Origin: Pseudomonas fluorescens
Lineage (GTDB): Bacteria; Pseudomonadota; Gammaproteobacteria; Pseudomonadales; Pseudomonadaceae
Length of the DNA stretch: 64,000 bases
NCBI RefSeq assembly: GCF_902497625.1
Contig: NZ_CABVGX010000005.1
Span: 1-64,000, forward strand
Direction of reading: 5' to 3'
This document shows, in pieces, positions 14,721-24,111 of the stretch; positions within the stretch are counted from its first letter, which is position 1; every line of letters starts with the position of its first letter. The notes under the pieces were generated by a model. The model saw only the letters and a list, made by a program, of their open reading frames with translations. It was not told the origin of the DNA and ran no database searches. Both the position numbers and the translations under genes were made by a program.

Positions 14721-17192
14721 ATGTCTCAAGTGGATGCGCCAGGTCGGCTGGCAATGGCAATCAAGGTCGGCTTGATCGCGGCAGCGTCGATGACCGCGTG
14801 GCCTCGCGCAGCAACAGCGGCGCCGACGCAGCAGCAATCGGTGCACTCTTTCGATATCGCCGGGGGCAGCCTGACCGAAGTGCTCAGTCATTTCGCCAGC
14901 GCCGCCGGCGCCGCTATTTCCTTTGATGCGCGACAAACCGAAGGTTTACGCTCACCAGGGCTCAAAGGTGCGTTCGGTGTCAGTGAAGGGTTCGCGCGGA
15001 TCCTCGGAGCCAGCGGCCTGCAAGCCGAACCGCAGGCTAACGGGACTTACGTGCTGAGGCCAGTGCCGGCCGCGGGATCTGCGCTGGAACTGGGCACCAC
15101 CAACATCAATGGTCAGTTGCTGGGCGCAACCACCGAGAACAGCGGCTCGTACACCACCGGCGCGGTGACGATTGGCAAGGGTGAGCATTCGCTCAAGGAA
15201 ACGCCGCAATCGGTCACGGTCATGACCCGCAAGATGCTCGATGACCAGAACCTCAACACCATCGATCAAGTGATGGAAAAGACCCCAGGCATCACGGTTT
15301 ACGATTCGACCATGGGCGGTAAATATTTTTACTCGCGCGGGTTCCGCATGTCGGGTCAGTACCAATACGATGGTGTGCCGCTGGACATGGGCAACCTGTA
15401 TGTCCAGGCCGACAGTTTCAGCGGTGACATGGCGTATTACGACCGGGTGGAGATTCTGCGCGGCGCCGCGGGAATGATGAAAGGGGCGGGCGGTACTGCG
15501 GGTGGAGTCAACTTCGTGCGCAAGCGCGGACAGGCTGCGGCCCATACCGACATCACGCTGTCCGGTGGTAGCTGGGACAATTATCGCGGGCAGGTCGACA
15601 CCGGGGGACCGCTGAATGATGCCGGAACGATTCGCGGGCGGGGGGTGATTGCCCAGCAGAGCCGGCATTATTTTGTGGACGATGCCAATCGCAAGGATCA
15701 GGTGTACTACGGCGCTCTTGATATCGACCTGAGCCCGAACACCACGGTCGGGCTCGGCGTTGCCTACGAAGACGTGGATGCAAGTCCGTGCTGGGGGGGA
15801 CTGCCGCGTTATCGTGACCGCAGTGATTTGCAACTGGGGCGTTCGACCTGTCTTGATCCTTCCTGGAATACCTGGCGCAGCCAGCGCACCACGTTTTTCA
15901 GTGATTTGAAACACCAGATCAACGATGACTGGGCTCTGAAAGTCGCCAGTGTTTATACAAAAAACACTCAGGACATCAAATACGCGTTCGCCTCCGGCGC
16001 CGTCACACCCGGGGTCAACACCACGGGCATGTTGGGCAGCCTCTACGATTACGATCAGGTTGACTACGGCCTGGATGCTTACGTGGATGGCAAGTTCGAC
16101 GCGTTGGGCCAGCGTCATGAGTTGGTGGTCGGTTTCAACGCCAGCCGGGCGAAAAAAGATGACTTTTACTCAGTGGCGTTTTTGCCGCAGCGGCAAAACG
16201 TATTCAATCCAGACCGGCATATTCCTGAGCCGGACGACAGCTACTTCATCAATAACTCGTCTCGCGGCGGGCCAGTCAACTCCGTCACCAAACAGAAGGG
16301 TGTTTATTCGACCTTGCGCCTCAAACTGGCCGATCCGTTGACCTTGGTCGTCGGCGGTCGAGTGAGCTGGTACAACTCGGACACCGACTCGGAGTTCATC
16401 AATACCGGTACCTCGGAACACTCCAGCACCACGGAAACCGGGCAGGTCACACCCTTTGCCGGCCTGCTGCTGGACCTCAATGAAAACCTTACGGCTTACG
16501 CCAGCTACTCGGATATCTTCACGCCACAAGGCAACTACCGCTCAGAGGACGGTTCAGCCCTTAAACCGCTCGTTGGACAGAGCTACGAATTGGGGATCAA
16601 GGGCGCCTGGTTCGATGGTCGCCTGAACAGCTCGTTCAACCTGTTCCGCACCATTCAAAAGGACCAGGCGCAAACGGATTACAACTCATCCTGCCCGTCA
16701 TCGGATGGCTACTGCTACGTCAACGCGGGCAAAGTCCGCGCCCAGGGTTTCGAGGCGGAAATCAGCGGGGAAGTGATTGAGCGCCTGCAATTGCTCGCGG
16801 GGTACACCTACACTCAGACCAAGACGCTGGATGATATCGACAGCAGCCTGAACGGTGCCGTGTTCAACAGTTATTTGCCGCGTCATGTGCTGCGCATGTG
16901 GGGCGATTATGCGTTGAGCGGCTCACTTGCGCGGTTCACCATCGGAGCCGGCGTCAACGCGCAGAGCGATAATTTCCGGGTCTCGCCCACCAGTGGCGAG
17001 AAAATTGGCCAATCAGGTTATGCGATCTGGAACGGACGCATCGGTTACCGCATCGACGACATCTGGTCGGTGGCATTAAATGGCAATAACCTTTTTGACA
17101 AACGCTACTACAGCACCATCGGTACCGAGGGTTTCGGCAACTATTACGGTGATCCGCGTAACTTCATGGTGTCGGTCAAAGCAAGTTTTTAA
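14721..17192 (+). CDS. TonB-dependent siderophore receptor with signalling (STN) domain
   Basis: 823 residues. A signal peptide (to about residue 34) is followed by an STN domain (about 43-95, FDIAGGSLTEVLSHFASAAG), the plug domain (about 150-260, KETPQSVTVMTRKMLDDQNLNTIDQVMEKTPGI) and a 22-strand barrel ending with the C-terminal Phe typical of outer-membrane insertion. It imports a ferric siderophore using TonB energy and signals through the adjacent FecR/FecI pair. Similar proteins include FpvA, FiuA and FoxA; the siderophore cannot be read from sequence. GGGAGG lies eight bases before the ATG. It is 205 bp from fecR, room for a FecI-type promoter. Confidence 0.92.
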   Translation: MSQVDAPGRLAMAIKVGLIAAASMTAWPRAATAAPTQQQSVHSFDIAGGSLTEVLSHFASAAGAAISFDARQTEGLRSPGLKGAFGVSEGFARILGASGLQAEPQANGTYVLRPVPAAGSALELGTTNINGQLLGATTENSGSYTTGAVTIGKGEHSLKETPQSVTVMTRKMLDDQNLNTIDQVMEKTPGITVYDSTMGGKYFYSRGFRMSGQYQYDGVPLDMGNLYVQADSFSGDMAYYDRVEILRGAAGMMKGAGGTAGGVNFVRKRGQAAAHTDITLSGGSWDNYRGQVDTGGPLNDAGTIRGRGVIAQQSRHYFVDDANRKDQVYYGALDIDLSPNTTVGLGVAYEDVDASPCWGGLPRYRDRSDLQLGRSTCLDPSWNTWRSQRTTFFSDLKHQINDDWALKVASVYTKNTQDIKYAFASGAVTPGVNTTGMLGSLYDYDQVDYGLDAYVDGKFDALGQRHELVVGFNASRAKKDDFYSVAFLPQRQNVFNPDRHIPEPDDSYFINNSSRGGPVNSVTKQKGVYSTLRLKLADPLTLVVGGRVSWYNSDTDSEFINTGTSEHSSTTETGQVTPFAGLLLDLNENLTAYASYSDIFTPQGNYRSEDGSALKPLVGQSYELGIKGAWFDGRLNSSFNLFRTIQKDQAQTDYNSSCPSSDGYCYVNAGKVRAQGFEAEISGEVIERLQLLAGYTYTQTKTLDDIDSSLNGAVFNSYLPRHVLRMWGDYALSGSLARFTIGAGVNAQSDNFRVSPTSGEKIGQSGYAIWNGRIGYRIDDIWSVALNGNNLFDKRYYSTIGTEGFGNYYGDPRNFMVSVKASF

Positions 17193-17210
17193 GGTAAACG
17201 CCTGCGCCCA

Positions 17211-17232
17211 ACGCCGTGCCTGTGCACGGCGT
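17211..17232. terminator. Hairpin between receptor and lldD genes
   Basis: ACGCCGTGC-CTGT-GCACGGCGT is a perfect 9-bp stem between convergent genes, with only a short T-rich stretch after it (CCTGGTTTCTG). It is probably a weak bidirectional terminator. Confidence 0.6.
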
Positions 17233-17243
17233 CCTGGTTTCTG

Positions 17244-18386
17244 TTATCGGGTAGTGCTTACCAGTGCCGATTCGTCGATCCGAGCGATCGTCGTGACCCC
17301 GGTCAGGGTCATCGCGACGCGCATTTCCTTGGCAAAGATGTCGAGCAGGTTCTCCACGCCGCGTTGACCATCGGCCGCCAGCGCGTACGCCATTGAGCGA
17401 CCGAGCATTACGCCTTTCGCGCCCAGCGCGAGCATGCGCACCACATCCAGCCCCGAGCGAATGCCGGAATCGACCAGCACGGTAAGATCATTGCCCACCG
17501 CTTGCATGATCGGCGGCAATGCCCTGGTGGTCGACAGCACGCCGTCCAGCTGCCGCCCGCCATGATTCGACACCACAATGCCGTCCGCACCGAAGCTGAC
17601 GGCATCTTTGGCATCCTGGGGGTCGAGTATGCCTTTGATGATCATCGGGCCTTTCCAGAAATCGCGAATCCACTCCAGATCGCTCCAGCTGATCGAAGGA
17701 TCGAAGTTGTTGGCCAGCCAGCCCATGTAGTCTTCGAGGGTGACGGCTTTGCCGAGGTACTTCGATATGTTGCCGAGGTCGTGCGGGCGCCCCATCAGGC
17801 CGACGTCGAAGGCCCACTGAGGTTTGGTCATGGCCTGCAGCAGACGCCGTGACGAGGCGAAGCGCCCGGACATGCCCGAGTGGGCATCGCGATATCGAGC
17901 GCCGGGGGTCGGCATGTCGACGGTAAACACGAGATTTTTCACCCCGGCGGCTTTCGCCCGTTCGAGGGCGTTTTTCATAAAGCCGCGATCTTTCAATACG
18001 TACAGCTGAAACCAGATGTTTTGCTCGGTCTGCGCCACCACTTCCTCGATCGAGCACACTGACACCGTGGAGAGGCACAATGGGATGCCTTTTTTCTCGG
18101 CCGCTCTGACCGCCTGCACTTCACCTCGGCGGGCGAACATGCCTGTCAGGCCGACCGGCGCGAGGATGACGGGCATGGACAGCGGCTGGTCGAAGAGGGT
18201 GGTCTCAAGGCTCAGGGTTTCGACGTTTTTGAGGATCCGCTGGCGCAAGCTGATACCGGTGAGGTCGGCGCTGTTGGCCCTGAGGGTGTGTTCGGCGTAG
18301 GCGCCGCCGTCGATATAGTCGAAGAGGAAACGTGGCAGTTTGCGGCGTGCTGCTTCGCGGTAGTCGGATGCGGATGAAATAATCAT
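17244..18386 (-). CDS. lldD: L-lactate dehydrogenase (FMN-dependent)
   Basis: 380 residues (E. coli LldD has 396). FMN enzyme of the alpha-hydroxyacid oxidase family that oxidises L-lactate to pyruvate and feeds electrons to the respiratory chain at the inner membrane. Family landmarks: [12 protein letters not shown] near the N-terminus, [12 protein letters not shown], and the active-site histidine in [12 protein letters not shown] (about residue 275), then [26 protein letters not shown]. No lactate permease or LldR regulator is adjacent; the gene appears monocistronic. Other alpha-hydroxyacid dehydrogenases (e.g. mandelate) are less likely from overall similarity. Confidence 0.92.
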   Translation of the reverse strand: MIISSASDYREAARRKLPRFLFDYIDGGAYAEHTLRANSADLTGISLRQRILKNVETLSLETTLFDQPLSMPVILAPVGLTGMFARRGEVQAVRAAEKKGIPLCLSTVSVCSIEEVVAQTEQNIWFQLYVLKDRGFMKNALERAKAAGVKNLVFTVDMPTPGARYRDAHSGMSGRFASSRRLLQAMTKPQWAFDVGLMGRPHDLGNISKYLGKAVTLEDYMGWLANNFDPSISWSDLEWIRDFWKGPMIIKGILDPQDAKDAVSFGADGIVVSNHGGRQLDGVLSTTRALPPIMQAVGNDLTVLVDSGIRSGLDVVRMLALGAKGVMLGRSMAYALAADGQRGVENLLDIFAKEMRVAMTLTGVTTIARIDESALVSTTR

Positions 18387-18635
18387 GGTGCCTCGTTCGG
18401 TGAGTGGCGGGGCGGTTGTGTTGGGTCAGAGTAGCGAAAATGGCTTGGGTTTGGGGTAATTCTGTTGGCCTGTGAATCTGCTGCGGTTTCGGATCAGTTG
18501 CAGGAGCAAAGCTTGCTCGCGAAAGCTTTTCTGGTTCGACCTTCCTTCCCGAGGACGTAAGCGATCCACTGTAGCTGGCTTGCCAGCGGTGGCTATGGGT
18601 ATGGCTATGGCGTGGGCGGTCAGGTTTTGCTGGTG

Positions 18636-18702
18636 TACATATCCGTTATTGCGGTCAGCCGGCTCGCCCACTGCGCAGAACCTGCGCTCAGCCTCCCGAC
18701 GG
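18636..18702 (-). repeat. Internally deleted, inverted copy of the long intergenic element
   Basis: GTACATATCCGTT matches the reverse complement of the right end of the full copy (near 19314-19326). 18666-18702 matches the reverse complement of its left end (19063-19099) at 34 of 37 positions. About 200 bp between the ends are missing. Confidence 0.8.
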
Positions 18703-18753
18703 TGCGCTCAACTCTACAGCCGCCAAGGCGGCCCGATAGCCGACCTGGCGCGC

Positions 18754-18867
18754 GGTATTGCGCGACCACACAAATCCTTGTAGCAGCTGGCGCAGCCTGC
18801 GTCCGGCTGCGGTATTGCGCCACCACACAAATCCTTGTAGCAGCTGGCGCAGCCTGCGTCCGGCTGC
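18754..18867. repeat. Perfect-to-near-perfect 57-bp tandem duplication containing REPs
   Basis: Two consecutive 57-bp units, each starting GGTATTGCGC and carrying the GTAGCAGCTGGCGCAGCCTG REP core, differ at one visible base. A further inverted REP at 18957-18994 completes a REPIN-like arrangement. Confidence 0.85.
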
Positions 18868-18925
18868 GGAGCAGTCGTAAAATCAGGCGGCGCGGTTTGA
18901 TAGATAAACGCATGCTCGGGGATCG

Positions 18926-18994
18926 ACGACGACGAGACGAGACGAGACGAGACGACTGCTGCGCAGCCGGACGCAGGCTGCGCCAGCTGCTACA
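18926..18994. repeat. GACGA pentanucleotide run abutting an inverted REP
   Basis: GACGAGACGAGACGAGACGA (about four units) leads straight into GACTGCTGCGCAGCCGG, the inner end of a REP of the GTAGCAGCTGG family whose outer end is at 18994. Confidence 0.75.
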
Positions 18995-19016
18995 GGTTCT
19001 GTGGTGCTTCGGGCTC

Positions 19017-19326
19017 TTTGCTTTGCTTTTGCTTTTGCTTTTGCTTTTGATCTTGATCTGCCCCGTCGGAAGGCCGAGTGCAGGTTCTGCGCAGTGGGCA
19101 ACCCGGCATGGATGCCGGGTTAGCTGCCGCCGGCCATGGATGGCCGATGGCAGCGGGCCCACGGAGCAGGACCGGAGCGAGGGTATGGCGAGCCTTAGCT
19201 AGCCACCGTACGTCAGGGGCGCAGGCGCTTTGGTTACTTTGGGCCGGGCCGCGTAGGCTTTTCCAAAGTGACCCGCTGTAAGAGCGGAACCGATAGCAGC
19301 CATCACCACATCAACGGATATGTACC
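19017..19326 (+). repeat. Long intergenic repeat element, full-length copy
   Basis: A TGCTTT/GCTTTT run and GATCTTGATCTG precede a roughly 265-bp body. It contains a hairpin CCCGGCATGGATGCCGGG (19102-19119), GGCCATGGATGGCC (19132-19145) and an end at ACGGATATGTAC. I recall very similar sequences scattered in fluorescens-group genomes, where they are often misannotated as small proteins. No protein is encoded here with support. Confidence 0.75.
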
Positions 19327-19371
19327 CTCCCAATCAAAACCCGCCACTGCCACCCACCCAGACCCAGTCAG

Positions 19372-20994
19372 TTAGTTAGTATCAAGATCCACGTTCTTGG
19401 TCTCGCGCAAACAGATCATCCCCACCACCAGGCTCACCCCCGTAATCACCACCGGGTACCACAGCCCATAGAAAATATCCCCCGTGTACACCACCAGCGC
19501 GAACGACACGGTAGGCAGGAAACCACCAAACCAGCCATTACCGATGTGATAGGGCAGCGACATCGAGGTATAGCGAATCCGCGTCGGGAACAGCTCCACC
19601 ATCAGCGCGGCCAACGGGCCGTAGCACATCGCCGAGATGATGATCAGCGCCACGATCAGCGCCACGATCATTGGCTTGTTGATCGCCTGCGCATCTGCCT
19701 GGGACGGATAGCCTGCCAGGGTCACCGCGCCGCGCAAGGCCGATTCGTCGTAACCGTCGATTTTTACGTCGCCAATGCTGACCTGCACGCCGCTGCCTGC
19801 CGGGGCCTCTGCGCTTGAATAGGGCAGGCCCTGCTTGACCAGGAAGGTCTTGACCTTGTCGCACGGGCTGTCGAATTTCGCCTTGCCCACCGGATCGAAC
19901 TGGAAAGTGCAGGTCGCGGGGTCGGCCAGAACAGTGATCGGCGCCTGGCGGCTGGCCTGATCAATTGCCGGGTTGGCGTAGTGGGCCAAGGTCTTGAAAA
20001 TCGGGAAATACAACGCAGTGGCCAGCAACAGCCCGATCATCAGGATCGGTTTGCGCCCGACCTTGTCCGACAACCAGCCGAAGAAGATGAAGAATGGCGC
20101 GCCAATCATAACGCTGACGATCAGCAAACTGTTGGCCAGTGCCGGATCCATGCGCAGGAATTGAGTGAGGAAGAACAGCACATAAAACTGCGCCGCATAA
20201 AACGTCACCGCTTGCCCGGCATTGATGCTGAACAGGGCGATCAGCACGACCTTGAGGTTTTCCCATTTGCCGAACGAATCACGCAGTGGTGATTTCGAGA
20301 CCTTGCCTTCTTCTTTCATTTTTACGAATGCAGGAGACTCGTGCAGGCTCAGACGGATCCAGGTCGAGATGCCCAGCAACACGATGGAAAACAGGAACGG
20401 CAGGCGCCAGCCCCAGACTTCGAACTGATCGCCGGTGAAGTAGCGGCAACCCAGGACCACCAGCAATGACAGCAACAGCCCGAGGGTGGCTGTCGATTGA
20501 ATCCAGCTGGTGTGGAAGCCGCGTTTACCCATCGGTGCGTGTTCTGCCACATAAGTCGCGGCACCACCGTATTCACCGCCCAATGCCAAGCCCTGCAACA
20601 TGCGCAGCACTACAAGGATGATCGGCGCCGCGATGCCGATGCTGGCGTAAGTCGGCAGCAAGCCGACGCAGAAAGTCGCCACACCCATCAGGATGATGGT
20701 GGCGAGGAAGGTGTACTTGCGCCCGATCATGTCGCCCAATCGACCGAATACCAACGCACCGAATGGCCGCACTATGAAACCGGCGGCGAACGCCATCAAA
20801 GCGAAAATGAACGCCGTGGTGTCATTGACCCCGGCAAAGAACTGCTTGCTGATGACCGCCGCGAGGGCGCCATAAAGGAAAAAGTCGTACCACTCGAAAA
20901 CCGTACCGAGTGATGAGGCAAAGATGACCTTTCGCGTATCCGGGCTGGTGATCGCACCGGGCACGGCATCCAGAGGCTGAACATGTTCTGACAT
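19372..20994 (-). CDS. MFS transporter, metabolite:H+ symporter type
   Basis: 540 residues, inner-membrane permease with about 12 helices. The MFS signature GRLGDMIGRKYTFL follows helix 2, and GWLSDKVGRKPILM lies in the second half, as in the MHS group (ShiA, ProP, KgtP). Between helices of the second half (about residues 345-435) is an extra polar loop of about 90 residues with two cysteines, probably periplasmic. The start at 20994 is chosen because GAGGG precedes it; the longer frame to 21072 lacks support. It is on the same strand as the GMC oxidoreductase, 206 bp downstream of it, and may import that enzyme's substrate (inference). Confidence 0.85.
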   Translation of the reverse strand: MSEHVQPLDAVPGAITSPDTRKVIFASSLGTVFEWYDFFLYGALAAVISKQFFAGVNDTTAFIFALMAFAAGFIVRPFGALVFGRLGDMIGRKYTFLATIILMGVATFCVGLLPTYASIGIAAPIILVVLRMLQGLALGGEYGGAATYVAEHAPMGKRGFHTSWIQSTATLGLLLSLLVVLGCRYFTGDQFEVWGWRLPFLFSIVLLGISTWIRLSLHESPAFVKMKEEGKVSKSPLRDSFGKWENLKVVLIALFSINAGQAVTFYAAQFYVLFFLTQFLRMDPALANSLLIVSVMIGAPFFIFFGWLSDKVGRKPILMIGLLLATALYFPIFKTLAHYANPAIDQASRQAPITVLADPATCTFQFDPVGKAKFDSPCDKVKTFLVKQGLPYSSAEAPAGSGVQVSIGDVKIDGYDESALRGAVTLAGYPSQADAQAINKPMIVALIVALIIISAMCYGPLAALMVELFPTRIRYTSMSLPYHIGNGWFGGFLPTVSFALVVYTGDIFYGLWYPVVITGVSLVVGMICLRETKNVDLDTN

Positions 20995-21084
20995 ATCGGT
21001 ATCCCTCACAGTGATTGTTTTTGTTGTTCCACTGTCAGCGCCGGCCTTGTGGGCTGGCGCCGCTCCTGTCAATTCGACGCTACC

Positions 21085-21188
21085 TGCGTCGAGTTCCCGT
21101 ACTGCACATCCTGCAGGAGCGTGCGACCTTTGATCTCGAAAACGAAGATCGTCCGATCGCAGCCCGAGGCTTCGCCAGCTCCTGCAAT
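21085..21188. repeat. REP-like pair between GMC and MFS genes
   Basis: CTGCAGGAGCGTGCGACC and its counterpart GATCGCAGCCCGAGGCTTCGCCAGCTCCTGCA form an imperfect inverted pair. It may attenuate read-through between the two minus-strand genes. Confidence 0.55.
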
Positions 21189-21200
21189 GTCCGTGGATGA

Positions 21201-22847
21201 TTACGGGTGTGTGGCTAACACCCTGGGTGTGGCGATGCTTCGGGTATCTGGCTCCAGAATCAGCTGCGCGGCTTTCTCGGCAATCATCAGCGTAGGCGAA
21301 CAGGTGTTGCCCGAGACGATGCGCGGCATGATCGAAGCGTCGGCGACGCGCAGGCCGGGAATACCGTGCACCTTGAGTTGGGCATCGACCACCGATTGCT
21401 CGTCATTACCCATACGGCAAGTGCCTACCGGATGAAAGATCGTCGTGCCAATGCGCGCAGCGGCTTCGTGCAACTCTTCCTCTGTCTGCAAACTGTCGCC
21501 GGGTAGGTATTCAGCGGGTTTGAATGCTTGCAGGGCCGGCGCGGCAACGATGCGTCGGGTCAGGCGAATGGCGTCGGCAGCAACCCGCAGATCTTCCGGA
21601 TCGCTCAGGTAATTGGGCTGAATCACCGGCGCTTGTTGCGGGTCGGACGAACGAATATCGATCCGGCCGCGGCTTTTCGGGCGCAAATCACAGACTGACG
21701 CAGTGAAGGCAGGGAAGGCGTGCAGCGGCTCGCCGAAGCGTTCCAGCGATAACGGCTGCACGTGGTATTCGAGATTGGCTGAGGTCTGCTCCGGCCCCGA
21801 GCGGGCAAACGCGCCAAGCTGACTCGGCGCCATCGACAGCGGTCCACTGCGGTCATACAAATAACGCAGGCCCATGCCCATCTTGCCCCACACACTCCCC
21901 GCGATCTGATTCAGCGTCCGCGCGTTTTCCAGTTTGTAGATCAGGCGCAATTGCAGGTGATCCTGAAGATTACCGCCCACCCCGGGCACATCGCGGGCGA
22001 CGCCGATGCCGAGTTTTTCCAGCAGCGGGCGAGGGCCGATGCCGGAGCGTTGAAGGATGCCCGGAGAGCCGACCGAGCCAGCGCACAAAACGATTTCCTT
22101 GCGCGCCTTGAACGTTTTTGCCTGGCCTTGCCACTGAGCCTTGACCGCAGATGCCCGGCCGTTTTCCAGCAATACACGGTCGACTTCCACACCGGTCAAC
22201 ACGGTCAGGTTAGGCCGCTGCCGGATCGGTTTGAGAAAGGCCTTCGCCGCGTTCCAGCGAATCCCGGCTTTCTGATTGACCTGAAAGTAGCCGCAGCCCT
22301 CGTTATCGCCCTGGTTGAAATCGTCCACGCTGGCGATGCCGCTTTGTTCGGCAGCGCTGCGAAAAGCATCGAGAACAGGCCACGACAGGCGCTGGCGTTC
22401 GATGCGCCACTCGCCGGCAGCGCCGTGGAATTGCGAGTCGCCGGCGAAGTGATTTTCACTTTTCATGAACAATGGCAGAACATCGTTCCAGGCCCACCCC
22501 GGATTACCGTCGCCGGCCCAGCCATCGTAATCGCTGGCCTGCCCGCGCATGTAGATCATGCCGTTGATAGAGGAACAACCGCCCAATACCTTGCCACGCG
22601 GATAGCTCAGGGCGCGCCCTTGCAGGCCGGGTTGTGACTCGGTTTTGAAGCACCAGTCGGTGCGCGGGTTGCCGATACAGAACAGGTAACCCACAGGAAT
22701 GTGAATCCAAGCATAGTTATCGCGGCCACCGGCTTCGAGCAGCAGCACGCGTTGTTGCGCCGAGGCCGAGAGTCGATTGGCCAGCAGACACCCGGCGGGC
22801 CCCGCGCCGACCACTATGTAATCGAATTCATCAAGGGAAGTCTGCAT
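21201..22847 (-). CDS. GMC-family FAD oxidoreductase (alcohol/choline dehydrogenase-like)
   Basis: 548 residues. Glucose-methanol-choline family flavoenzyme oxidising an alcohol to an aldehyde. The FAD-binding motif DYIVVGAGPAGCLLANRLS is at the N-terminus, GGCSSINGMIYMRGQ is the GMC signature 1, and the C-terminal catalytic histidine lies in FHPVGTCRMG. The start at 22847 has GAGG at a normal distance; an earlier in-frame ATG at 22883 is possible. No betaine aldehyde dehydrogenase or BetI is nearby, so it is probably not BetA. The divergent LysR gene 121 bp away is the likely regulator, and the MFS permease downstream the likely uptake partner. Confidence 0.88.
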   Translation of the reverse strand: MQTSLDEFDYIVVGAGPAGCLLANRLSASAQQRVLLLEAGGRDNYAWIHIPVGYLFCIGNPRTDWCFKTESQPGLQGRALSYPRGKVLGGCSSINGMIYMRGQASDYDGWAGDGNPGWAWNDVLPLFMKSENHFAGDSQFHGAAGEWRIERQRLSWPVLDAFRSAAEQSGIASVDDFNQGDNEGCGYFQVNQKAGIRWNAAKAFLKPIRQRPNLTVLTGVEVDRVLLENGRASAVKAQWQGQAKTFKARKEIVLCAGSVGSPGILQRSGIGPRPLLEKLGIGVARDVPGVGGNLQDHLQLRLIYKLENARTLNQIAGSVWGKMGMGLRYLYDRSGPLSMAPSQLGAFARSGPEQTSANLEYHVQPLSLERFGEPLHAFPAFTASVCDLRPKSRGRIDIRSSDPQQAPVIQPNYLSDPEDLRVAADAIRLTRRIVAAPALQAFKPAEYLPGDSLQTEEELHEAAARIGTTIFHPVGTCRMGNDEQSVVDAQLKVHGIPGLRVADASIMPRIVSGNTCSPTLMIAEKAAQLILEPDTRSIATPRVLATHP

Positions 22848-22968
22848 CCCTGACCTCTTATTGTTGTTCTTGTCGTCAGTCATCCTAGTTGTTAGCTTTC
22901 GTTAAAAGAATGTTAGTTTTTGCGCAGCCGCTGTGCGTTTTCAAACAACATCACTTCAAGGAAGGTTC

Positions 22969-23865
22969 ATGTTCGACTGGAATGATCTGAGATTCTTTCT
23001 CGAACTGCAGCGCAGCGGACGCCTGCTCACCGCCGCCCGGCGGTTGAACACCACGCACGCCACCGTGGCGCGGCATATCGAAGCCATCGAAAAAAGTCTC
23101 GGGACTGCGTTGTTTGTTCAACATGCGCAGGGTTATGAGCTGACGCCGGCGGGAGAAGCGCTGCTCAAGCACGCGGAGGCGATGGAAAATGTAGCACTGC
23201 TGGCTGAAGAGGAAATCACTCAGTCGACGGCGCCACTGGGCAAGATTCGCGTCGGCGTGACAGAGGGACTGGGCGTCATGTTTCTCGCCAGCCGCATGAA
23301 CGGGTTGTTTGAGCGTTACCCGGGGCTGGAAGTGGAGTTGGTGGCGGTCCCGCGTTTTGTGAGCATCCTCAACCGCGAAGCCGAGATCAGTATTCACCTG
23401 GAGCGCCCGGCCGCAGACATGCTGGTCACGCGCAAACTCTCAGACTATCGTCTGGCGCTATATGCCAGCCAGACCTATCTGGGTCGCTCGCCGCCGCTGC
23501 GCAGCCGCGAAGACCTCGCCCGGCATGCGTGGATCGGCTACGTCGATGACTTGCTGTTCAGCCAGGAATTGATGTTCCTCAACAGTTTCTGTCGCAATCC
23601 GCAGGTGGTGTTCCACAGCACCAGCGTCATCGCCCAGCAACAGGCTGCACGCTCCGGGCTCGGGATTGCGGTGTTGCCCTGCTACATGGCCAGCGCTGAT
23701 CCGGACCTGGTGGCGCTGTTGCCGGACGAGAGTATCCAGCGCAGTTACTGGATCAGCACCCGACGCGAACTGCACAAATCCGTGCGCTTGCGCGTGGTCT
23801 GGGATTACGTGGTGGAGTTGTGCGAGCGCGAGCAGAACCTGTTGCTGGGAATGCCCGGCCCGTAG
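22969..23865 (+). CDS. LysR-family transcriptional regulator
   Basis: 298 residues. N-terminal winged HTH (about 3-62, WNDLRFFLELQRSGRLLTAARRLNTTHATVARHI) and a C-terminal LysR substrate-binding domain (about 90-290). AGGAAGG precedes the ATG at 22969, so the longer open frame from 22933 is not used. It is divergent from the GMC oxidoreductase with a 121-bp gap, the classical arrangement for a LysR regulator and its target. A co-inducer cannot be inferred. Confidence 0.9.
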   Translation: MFDWNDLRFFLELQRSGRLLTAARRLNTTHATVARHIEAIEKSLGTALFVQHAQGYELTPAGEALLKHAEAMENVALLAEEEITQSTAPLGKIRVGVTEGLGVMFLASRMNGLFERYPGLEVELVAVPRFVSILNREAEISIHLERPAADMLVTRKLSDYRLALYASQTYLGRSPPLRSREDLARHAWIGYVDDLLFSQELMFLNSFCRNPQVVFHSTSVIAQQQAARSGLGIAVLPCYMASADPDLVALLPDESIQRSYWISTRRELHKSVRLRVVWDYVVELCEREQNLLLGMPGP

Positions 23866-24105
23866 GAGTAACTTTGCTCGCGAAAGCGATGTGTCAGCCG
23901 CAAGATATCTGCTGGCTGTCCCGACCTCATCGCGGGCAAGCTCGCTCCCACAGGGGATCTGCGAAGACCACGAACTTGGCGTTCGCACTGGATTATTGTG
24001 GGAGCGAGCCTGCTCGCGATGGGGCCGGGTCAGTCAATTGAATAGCGACTGGCGCACCGCTTCGCGAGCAGGCTCGCTCCCACAGCGGATCGCCTCCAGA
24101 TCGCC
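23866..24105. repeat. Cluster of four REP half-palindromes (GGGAGCGAGCCTGCTCGCGA class)
   Basis: Copies lie at about 23864-23893 (degenerate), 23930-23953, 23998-24022 and 24059-24085, alternating in orientation and so forming two REPIN-like pairs. They separate convergent genes. Confidence 0.85.
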
Positions 24106-24111
24106 TTTGCA

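Larger units (their letters stand above)
18387..19371. other. 985-bp gene-free region made of repeats
   Basis: It contains, in order: a REP-like TTGCTCGCGAAAGC copy near 18499-18530; a minus-strand, internally deleted copy of a long intergenic element (18636-18702); a 57-bp tandem duplication carrying REPs (18754-18867); a 5-bp GACGA run; an inverted REP; a TGCTTT run; and a full-length plus-strand copy of the long element (19060-19326). Several open frames cross it; I regard none as genes. Confidence 0.8.

Noticed and set aside
14952..16118. 388-codon minus-strand frame
   Set aside because: Shadow of the TonB receptor gene; no recognisable protein features.
18612..19281. Several 60-200 codon frames over the repeat region
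   Set aside because: They follow REPs, a simple repeat and the long intergenic element; similar small proteins are known misannotations.
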